Shown here: in pieces, positions 59,098 through 64,000 of the stretch
How the letters are laid out: every line of letters begins with the position of its first letter
Position numbering within the stretch: position 1 is the stretch's first letter
Assembly: GCF_023276435.1 (NCBI RefSeq)
Contig: NZ_JALLPO010000023.1
Location: 62,001 to 126,000, forward strand
Direction of reading: 5' to 3'
Origin: Sphaerisporangium perillae
GTDB lineage: Bacteria > Actinomycetota > Actinomycetes > Streptosporangiales > Streptosporangiaceae
DNA: 64,000 bases
Made by a program: the position numbers and the translations under genes
The notes under the pieces: generated by a model
Databases searched by the model: none
What the model saw: only the letters and a program-made list of their open reading frames with translations
What the model was told of the DNA's origin: nothing

Positions 59098-59125
59098 AGA
59101 TGGGGGGCGCGCGGCAGGCCGGCGA

Positions 59126-59563
59126 TCAGAACGCCCGGTCTCCGCCCGGCATGGGATAGCCGAGCTGCGCGGCCAGCTCCAGCTGGTCGTAGTAGAGGCG
59201 GTGGCTGGCGACGGCCCCGTCCTCCATCGTGCAGACCGAGCAGCAGCGGAGGGCGATGGGGCGGCCGGTGGCCTCCGCCACCACCCCATCGGCCAGGACC
59301 AGCGGCCCCTTGTGGGTGCCGGTGACCATGAACTCCAGCACGCCCGTGTCCTCGGAGACGACGAGCAGCGAGGGTGTCGCCACCGAGTCGGGGAAGGCCC
59401 CGACCCACTCGGCGTAGTAGGAGTAGATCTCCTCCCGGCCCTCGGCGACGCCGCCCGGCGTGACGGTGACGGCTCGCGGGCCGTAGCACCGCGTGATCGC
59501 ATCGACGTCATGACTGTTGTACGCCTCTGTCAGCCGATCCATGATCTCACTGGCCTCGTACAT
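59126..59563 (-). CDS. SnoaL/NTF2-like protein
   Basis: 145 residues from an ATG about 8 nt after GAAAGGG. NTF2 superfamily pattern: IMDRLTEAYNSHDVDAITRC, YGPRAVTVTPGGVAEGREEI, YSYYAEWVGAFPDSVATPSL, GVLEFMVTGTHKGPLVLADG and GRPIALRCCSVCTMEDGAVA, SHRLYYDQLELAAQLG. This is the layout of SnoaL-like polyketide cyclases and ketosteroid-isomerase-like proteins. No polyketide genes are near, so it is probably a general small-molecule-binding or isomerase protein. Confidence 0.88.
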   Translation of the reverse strand: MYEASEIMDRLTEAYNSHDVDAITRCYGPRAVTVTPGGVAEGREEIYSYYAEWVGAFPDSVATPSLLVVSEDTGVLEFMVTGTHKGPLVLADGVVAEATGRPIALRCCSVCTMEDGAVASHRLYYDQLELAAQLGYPMPGGDRAF

Positions 59564-59676
59564 GGAGACGGCCCTTTCTCGCGACAGGATCGGCGAAGGA
59601 GGCACGCGTCACCCGGCCGGCCGGCGCACCGGCCGGGCGCACTGCCGGCGCCCCCATGTTTGCACGATAGCGCAGG

Positions 59677-59804
59677 TCACCCGGCACCTATCCCCTCGCG
59701 AGCCTGCGCGCCCGCGAGCCACGCCCACGCCGGCATGCCGAGCCGGCGGGCGATCAGCATGCGCTGGACCTCGCTTGGTGCCCTCGCCGATCTCCAGGTT
59801 CTCC
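59677..59804 (-). pseudogene. Decayed C-terminal copy of an acyl-CoA dehydrogenase gene
   Basis: Minus-strand DNA encodes LEIGEGT, then after a one-base insertion (extra T at 59774-59775 on the plus strand) SEVQRMLIARRLG, nearly the C-terminus of the intact acyl-CoA dehydrogenase at 61287. Plus-strand DNA 59748-59800 is almost identical to 61312-61365. Beyond RLG the sequence diverges to AWAWLAGAQAREGIGAG. A truncated, frameshifted duplicate about 1.5 kb from its paralog. Confidence 0.8.
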
Positions 59805-59987
59805 GGCACCGCATCTGGCGACCTGGGGCAACATCAGCCCTATGGCGCTGAGCAGGCGTTTCGCCTTCTGGCGTCTTTCGCCTCAGAACACGACAACCTT
59901 CCCGCGAGAGCCCAATAAGAGTCTCCTCGAGCATGACGTCATAGCCCGCTACTTGAATTGTCAGGGTCCACGCCCCCGCGCGCCCGG

Positions 59988-60068
59988 GTCGAGGGGGTGC
60001 TGGAGATCCCGCTGGACGAGCTCCGCGTCGCCTACCAGAACACCCTCCCCGCGATCTTGGCCGGCTGA
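59988..60068 (+). pseudogene. Tail fragment of an unidentified plus-strand gene
   Basis: A frame without start reads VEGVLEIPLDELRVAYQNTL, PAILAG and stops at 60066-60068. The amphipathic, regular character suggests a genuine former C-terminus. Family not recognised. Confidence 0.3.
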
Positions 60069-60120
60069 GCGGAGGCCCGGAAGGCGTCGCCAGACGGCAC
60101 AGAACGACAAGAGGCGGCGG

Positions 60121-60158
60121 CCCCCCCCCCGGGGGCGCCCCCCCCCGGGGGCCCCCCC
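60121..60158. repeat. C/G homopolymer tract
   Basis: Runs of C (10, then about 9, then 7) alternate with blocks of five G in an almost tandem 15-bp pattern. Unique in the window. It may be an assembly or base-calling artefact, or a very stable structure. Confidence 0.8.
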
Positions 60159-60340
60159 GCCTCCGCGTTCACCGCCCCGCCCGACCCCGGACGGTCACGT
60201 CCACGCCCCGCTCGGCCGGCGAGACGGCCGGAGGCCGTTGGTCGCCCGGCCGACGCGGAGGCCGGGTCGGGTGCGCGCCCGGCGTCTGTCCGCCGCGGAT
60301 CCGCCGCACCGGCCCGGGCCACGCGCCAGGAGAAGGGTGA

Positions 60341-61118
60341 TCAGGCCTTCTTGGCGCAGATGGCGAAGACGTCGCCGGACGTGGAAGCCTGGCCGCTGGA
60401 CTGCTTCTCCAGCTTCACCGTCCAGCTGTTGCCGTACGGGGCGCTCGCCAGCACGCCGAAGTTCTTGCTGGAGGTGAGCCAATACCCGCCGCCGGTGACG
60501 ACCTCGTCGGACTCGCAGTTCGCCGAGAAGCTGCCGCCTTGGGAGGTGCTGAAGCCCTCGCTGACGACACGGGCGCTCGTGCCAGAGGAGCCGTTCTTAC
60601 CGTCCTCGCCGTCCTCGCCGTCCTTGCCGTCCTCGCCTTTGGCGCCCTGCGGGCCACGCGGCCCCTCCGGACCCTGAGGGCCGCGCTCCCCGTCCTTGCC
60701 ATCCTTGCCGTCGGCGCCCTTCGTGCCCTGCGGCCCGGCCTCGCCTTGCGGGCCCCGCGCGCCGCCGTCACCCTTGAGGCCCTGCGAACCCGTGTCGCCC
60801 TTGGCCCCCTGCGCACCGTCCTTTGCCGTCGGCGCCCTTGGGCCCCTGCAGGCCGCGCGGGCCGGTGGCACCGGTGGTGCCGGGAGAGCCTGCCGGCCCC
60901 TCCGGACCCTGCCGGTTCCACGAGGTCTTCACCTCGGTGGTCTTGCACTTGGTCGTGACGCCCACGATGCGGACCAGGTGCGAGCTCTTGTCGACGCAGG
61001 CGTACACGGGGCTGTTCGCCCCCGCCGCGTAGGCGAAACCGCCTGCGATGATCGAGCCGGCCAATACCCCGACGCCGGCGGCGGCGAGCAGTCGCCCGCC
61101 GGGAAGCTTGACAGCCAC
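60341..61118 (-). pseudogene. Collagen-like exported protein gene with a one-base frameshift
   Basis: GTG at 61118 follows GGGAGA. The first part (to about 60825) gives a signal/anchor (LLAAAGVGVLAGSIIAGGFA), YACVDKSSHLVRIVGVTTKC, then Gly-X-Y repeats (GPEGPAGSPGTTGATGPRGL). At 60822-60824 three T (AAA on the coding strand) shift the frame. In the +1 frame the GXY repeats continue (GSQGLKGDGGARGPQGEAGP, GERGPQGPEGPRGPQGAKGE) to a C-terminal globular domain (CESDEVVTGGGYWLTSSKNF, SGDVFAICAKKA) ending at 60341. Removing one base restores about 258 codons. Mutation, sequencing error or slippage-based phase variation. Confidence 0.8.
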
Positions 61119-61286
61119 TTCTCTCCCAGAATCCGGACACTCCGGTCTTCTGGCGGGAAAACTTTATTAGAACGGTCCATCAACGCCCCACAGTTCCCAT
61201 GACTCATTTCTGTCACAATGGCACCATCGCGCGAAACGTGCGCCCGGCTCGCCGCGCAAGTCAACGCGCAATCGATTCCCGGCTAT

Positions 61287-62474
61287 CTAACTGGATGTGC
61301 CCACTCCCAGCTCGCGGGCGATCAGCATGCGCTGGACCTCGCTGGTGCCCTCGCCGATCTCCAGGATCTTGGCGTCCCGGTAGAAGCGCCCCACCGGGTA
61401 CTCGTTCATGAAGCCGTAGCCGCCGAAGATCTGGGTGGCGTCGCGGGCGTTGTCCATCGCCGCGTTGGAGCTCACCAGCTTGGCGATGGCGGCCTCCTTC
61501 TTGAACGGCTCGCCCGCCAGCATCTTCTCGGCGGCGTGGTAGTAGGCCAGGCGCGCCGTGTGGGCGCGGACCTCCATGTCGGCGACCTTGAACTGGATGG
61601 CCTGGTAGCGCCCGATGGGCCCGCCGAAGGCGTGCCGTTCCCGCACGTACCGCAGGCACTCGTCGACGCAGCCCTGCGCGAGGCCGACCGACAGCGCCGC
61701 GATCGCGACGCGCCCCTCGTCCAGGGTCTGCAGGAACTGGGCGTACCCCCGGCCCCGCTCGCCGAGCAGGTTGGCGGCGGGCACCCGGCAGTCGGTGAAC
61801 GACAGCTCCCGGGTGTCGGAGGCCGACCAGCCGACCTTGGAGTACTTCTTGGAGACCGTGAACCCGGGCGTGCCGGAGGGGACGATGATGGTGCTGATCT
61901 CGGGCGCGGCGCGCCCCTCGCCGTCGGCCCGCTCGCGCCGGCCGGTGATGGCGGCGACCGCGACGAACCCGGTGATGTCGGTCCCGGAGTTGGTGATGAA
62001 CGCCTTCGAGCCGTTGATCACCCACTCGCCGCCGTCCAGCGCCGCCGTCGTGCGCATGCCGCCCGGCACGTCGGAGCCGCCTCCGGGCTCGGTCAGGCCG
62101 AAGGCGCCGAGCATCTCCCCCGAGCTCAGCCGGGGAAGCCAGTCGGCCTTCTGCTCCGCCGTGCCGAACCGGTAGAGCGGCATGGCGCCGAGGGACACCG
62201 CGGCCTCCAGGGTGATGGCCACCGAGGAGTCGACGCGGGCCAGCTCCTCCAGGGCCAAGCACAGGGCGAAGTAGTCACCGCCCATGCCGCCGTACTCCTC
62301 CGGGATCGGCAGCCCGAACAGCCCCATCTTCCCCATCTGCGAGACGATGTCGTAAGGGAAGGCGCAGCGCTCGTAGTAGTCGCCGATGACCGGGGCGACG
62401 ACGTCCCGGGCGAACTTCTCGACGCTCGCGCGCAGTGCCTCGTACTCGTCGTTGAGCCGGTGCATGCTCTTCAC
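61287..62474 (-). CDS. Acyl-CoA dehydrogenase
   Basis: 395 residues from a GTG overlapping the HMG-CoA-lyase stop (ATG at 62465 possible). Features: FPYDIVSQMGKMGLFGLPIP, FGLTEPGGGSDVPGGMRTTA (FAD/substrate loop), WVINGSKAFITNSGTDITGF, GWSASDTRELSFTDCRVPAA, RHAFGGPIGRYQAIQFKVAD and FGGYGFMNEYPVGRFYRDAK, ILEIGEGTSEVQRMLIAREL. Glu in IGEGT is the canonical catalytic base of the short/medium-chain group. Human isovaleryl-CoA dehydrogenase has Gly-Ala-Gly here, so despite its leucine-pathway context it may use another branched acyl-CoA. Confidence 0.93.
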   Translation of the reverse strand: MKSMHRLNDEYEALRASVEKFARDVVAPVIGDYYERCAFPYDIVSQMGKMGLFGLPIPEEYGGMGGDYFALCLALEELARVDSSVAITLEAAVSLGAMPLYRFGTAEQKADWLPRLSSGEMLGAFGLTEPGGGSDVPGGMRTTAALDGGEWVINGSKAFITNSGTDITGFVAVAAITGRRERADGEGRAAPEISTIIVPSGTPGFTVSKKYSKVGWSASDTRELSFTDCRVPAANLLGERGRGYAQFLQTLDEGRVAIAALSVGLAQGCVDECLRYVRERHAFGGPIGRYQAIQFKVADMEVRAHTARLAYYHAAEKMLAGEPFKKEAAIAKLVSSNAAMDNARDATQIFGGYGFMNEYPVGRFYRDAKILEIGEGTSEVQRMLIARELGVGTSS

Positions 62475-63424
62475 TCCTCTTCTTCGGCCGGGGGCTTGCC
62501 TGCCAGGGCCTGGACGACGCGGGACGGGCTCGGGCGGCCCAGCTCTCCGGCGAGCCAGACGCTGGTCCCGACCAGGGATTCAAGGTCGACGCCGGTCTCC
62601 ACGCCGAGCCCGGACAGCATCCAGACCAGGTCCTCGGTGGCGAGGTTGCCGGTGGCGCTCTGGGCGTACGGGCAGCCGCCGATGCCTCCGGCGGAGGCGT
62701 CCACGACGGTCACCCCGGCTCTCAGGGCGCTGAGCGTGTTGGCCAGGGCCTGGCCGTAGGTGTCGTGGAAGTGCACGGCGAGCCGCTCGGGACCCACGCC
62801 GGCCTCGGCGAACGCCCGCAGGAGGGCGGTGACGTGCCCGGGGGTGCCGACGCCGATGGTGTCGCCGAGGGACAACTGCGAGCAGCCGAGGTCGAGCAGC
62901 CGCCTGCCGTGCCGCACCACCTGCTCGACCGGCACCGGCCCCTCCCACGGGTCGCCGAAGCACATCGACAGGTACGCCCGGACGGCCAGCCCGGCGTCGA
63001 GGGCGCGCTCGACGACCGGGGTGAACATCTCGATCGAGCCGTCCACGCTGCGGTTGAGGTTGCGCCGGGCGAACGTCTCGGTGGCGCTGCCGAAGATCGC
63101 GATGTCGGTGACGCCGAGGCCGAGCGCGCGGTCCAGGCCCCGCTCGTTGGGGACCAGCACCGGGTAGCGCACGCCCGGGACCCGGTCCAGGCGCCCCAGC
63201 AGCTCCTCGGCGTCCGCGAGCTGCGGCACCCATTTGGGGTGGACGAAGCTGGTCGCCTCGATGGTGGCCAGGCCGGCCCGCGCGAGCCGGGCGACGAGCT
63301 CGGCCTTGACCTCCACGGGCAGGATCGCCGACTCGTTCTGCAGGCCGTCCCTGGGCCCGACCTCGTAGATCGTCACCCGGTCCGGCAGGCCCTCCATCGG
63401 CGCCTGGAACGGTGCGCGCATCAT
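62471..63424 (-). CDS. Hydroxymethylglutaryl-CoA lyase
   Basis: 317 residues from the ATG at 63424, 3 nt after GGGAGG (a second ATG follows). DRE-TIM features: VTIYEVGPRDGLQNESAILP, ARAGLATIEATSFVHPKWVP, LVPNERGLDRALGLGVTDIA, SATETFARRNLNRSVDGSIE, AYLSMCFGDPWEGPVPVEQV, SLGDTIGVGTPGHVTALL, LAVHFHDTYGQALANTLSAL and the HMG-CoA-lyase signature VVDASAGGIGGCPYAQSATG with the catalytic Cys. It cleaves HMG-CoA to acetyl-CoA and acetoacetate, the last step of leucine degradation. Coupled by 4-bp overlaps on both sides. Confidence 0.95.
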   Translation of the reverse strand: MMRAPFQAPMEGLPDRVTIYEVGPRDGLQNESAILPVEVKAELVARLARAGLATIEATSFVHPKWVPQLADAEELLGRLDRVPGVRYPVLVPNERGLDRALGLGVTDIAIFGSATETFARRNLNRSVDGSIEMFTPVVERALDAGLAVRAYLSMCFGDPWEGPVPVEQVVRHGRRLLDLGCSQLSLGDTIGVGTPGHVTALLRAFAEAGVGPERLAVHFHDTYGQALANTLSALRAGVTVVDASAGGIGGCPYAQSATGNLATEDLVWMLSGLGVETGVDLESLVGTSVWLAGELGRPSPSRVVQALAGKPPAEEEE

Positions 63425-64000
63425 GATCCTCCCGTCTCCGCCGCCGTGACCGCGCCGGCGCCGGTGTCCGGGGGCTCGTCGCGGACGACCGCGAGCACGG
63501 CGTCCATGTCGACCGGCTGCCCCGCCCGCACGGCGAGTTCGGCGACGACCCCGTCCGCGGGGGCGGTCACGGTGTGCTCCATCTTCATCGCCTCGACGAT
63601 CATCAGCGGCTGCCCCTCGGTGACCCGTTCGCCGGGGACGACCTTGACCAGCAGCACGGTGCCGGGCATCGGGCTGCGCACCACCCCGTCGCCCGCGCCG
63701 CCCGCGCCGGCGTGGTCGCCGCGATCCCCGGCCTCGTGCGGGATGATCGCGTACGACCTGCCGTCCCGGCCGAGCCAGACGGCGGCGCCGTCCCTCGCGC
63801 AGGAGAAGCGGGTCGTGAGCCCGTCGAGCGTCACGATCACCTCGCCGTCGCCGCGCGCGAGCCGGGCCTGGACGGCGGGGGCGTCGCCCACGGCGACCTC
63901 GCACCCTCGCGCCGGGAGGCCGCGCACCTTGACCGGGACCGTCTCTCCACGCGCCGTCGCGAGCAGCCAGGTGGTCCAGGCCGGCTCGCCGACGCGCCAC
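63421..64000 (-). CDS. Acyl-CoA carboxylase alpha subunit, C-terminal part, 5' end outside window
   Basis: The frame is open to the window edge. Residues shown (WRVGEPAWTTWLLATARGET, VQARLARGDGEVIVTLDGLT) belong to the linker domain of a biotin carboxylase. The final ~75 are a biotinyl domain, SPMPGTVLLVKVVPGERVTE, LMIVEAMKMEHTVTAPADGV, with the biotin Lys in EAMKM. The stop overlaps the HMG-CoA-lyase ATG. The rest of the gene and any beta subunit lie beyond the window. Confidence 0.93.
   Translation of the reverse strand, partial: WRVGEPAWTTWLLATARGETVPVKVRGLPARGCEVAVGDAPAVQARLARGDGEVIVTLDGLTTRFSCARDGAAVWLGRDGRSYAIIPHEAGDRGDHAGAGGAGDGVVRSPMPGTVLLVKVVPGERVTEGQPLMIVEAMKMEHTVTAPADGVVAELAVRAGQPVDMDAVLAVVRDEPPDTGAGAVTAAETGGS

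Larger units (their letters stand above)
59805..60340. other. Degenerate region
   Basis: No intact gene. It holds AT-richer DNA (59850-59970), a short gene tail (59988-60068) and a C/G homopolymer tract (60121-60158). Frames here are GC-translation artefacts. Confidence 0.6.

Noticed and set aside
1-64000. CRISPR array, tRNA, rRNA or riboswitch
   Set aside because: No regularly spaced repeats, cloverleaf-like sequences or recognisable riboswitch cores were found by eye. The repeats present are tandem duplications or coding repeats.

Overview
The window is about 64 kb of very GC-rich DNA with mostly GTG/ATG starts, overlapping stop/start codons and strong third-position G/C. Gene content points to a filamentous, sporulating actinomycete, probably Streptosporangiales (inference). 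The evidence is a GerW-type sporulation protein, a Ser/Thr kinase with a spore-associated-protein-A-like ectodomain, an XRE/DUF5753 regulator flanked by small genes, a 13E12-type HNH gene, and many secreted or sugar-responsive functions. No rRNA, tRNA, CRISPR array or intact mobile element was seen. Both window edges cut genes.

Left third (1-30 kb): a LacI regulator with two perfect operators in its own promoter; a GNAT enzyme; GerW; a CorA-type transporter; a ROK regulator divergent from an amino-acid ABC operon (binding lipoprotein, two permeases, asparaginase, no ATPase). Next come a glyoxalase-fold protein, a P450, an aldo/keto reductase, a PolX-type polymerase and a sulfite-oxidase-like enzyme. 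A minus-strand block from 21.9 to 14.9 kb holds HIT, LytS-type kinase, LytTR regulator, DUF485, SSS symporter, DUF485 and ActP-like symporter. This is two paralogous monocarboxylate-transport modules, one tied to a two-component system and the other preceded by a CRP-like box. After it come a DUF5335 gene, a MalY-type lyase, a lipid kinase, a large secreted M6 protease and a GlcD-type oxidase.

Middle (29.5-45 kb): the fused Ser/Thr kinase; a biotin-dependent acyl-CoA carboxylase operon with an enoyl-CoA hydratase; DinB; the XRE/DUF5753 trio with CAATTG operators; a frameshifted leucine-rich-repeat gene; TetR; a ferritin-like protein. From 39.8 to 41.3 kb lies a scar zone with a transposase N-terminal fragment, large hairpins and a gene tail, next to a secreted six-cysteine protein divergent from a 1255-residue HTH-nSTAND-WD40 protein.

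Right third (45-64 kb): a repeat-bearing 13E12/HNH gene; a two-component system followed by a GT2-GtrA and a GT39 membrane glycosyltransferase, with a similar TTAA box in both promoters; an FAD oxidoreductase; psuG and a PfkB kinase; an unrecognised 614-residue protein with a sigma-region-4-like centre and proline/asparagine repeats; GNAT and SnoaL proteins. A decayed zone at 59.6-61.1 kb carries an acyl-CoA dehydrogenase tail copy, a C/G homopolymer tract and a frameshifted collagen-like gene. The window ends in a second acyl-CoA carboxylase cluster (acyl-CoA dehydrogenase, HMG-CoA lyase, biotin carboxylase), pointing to leucine or branched-acyl catabolism.
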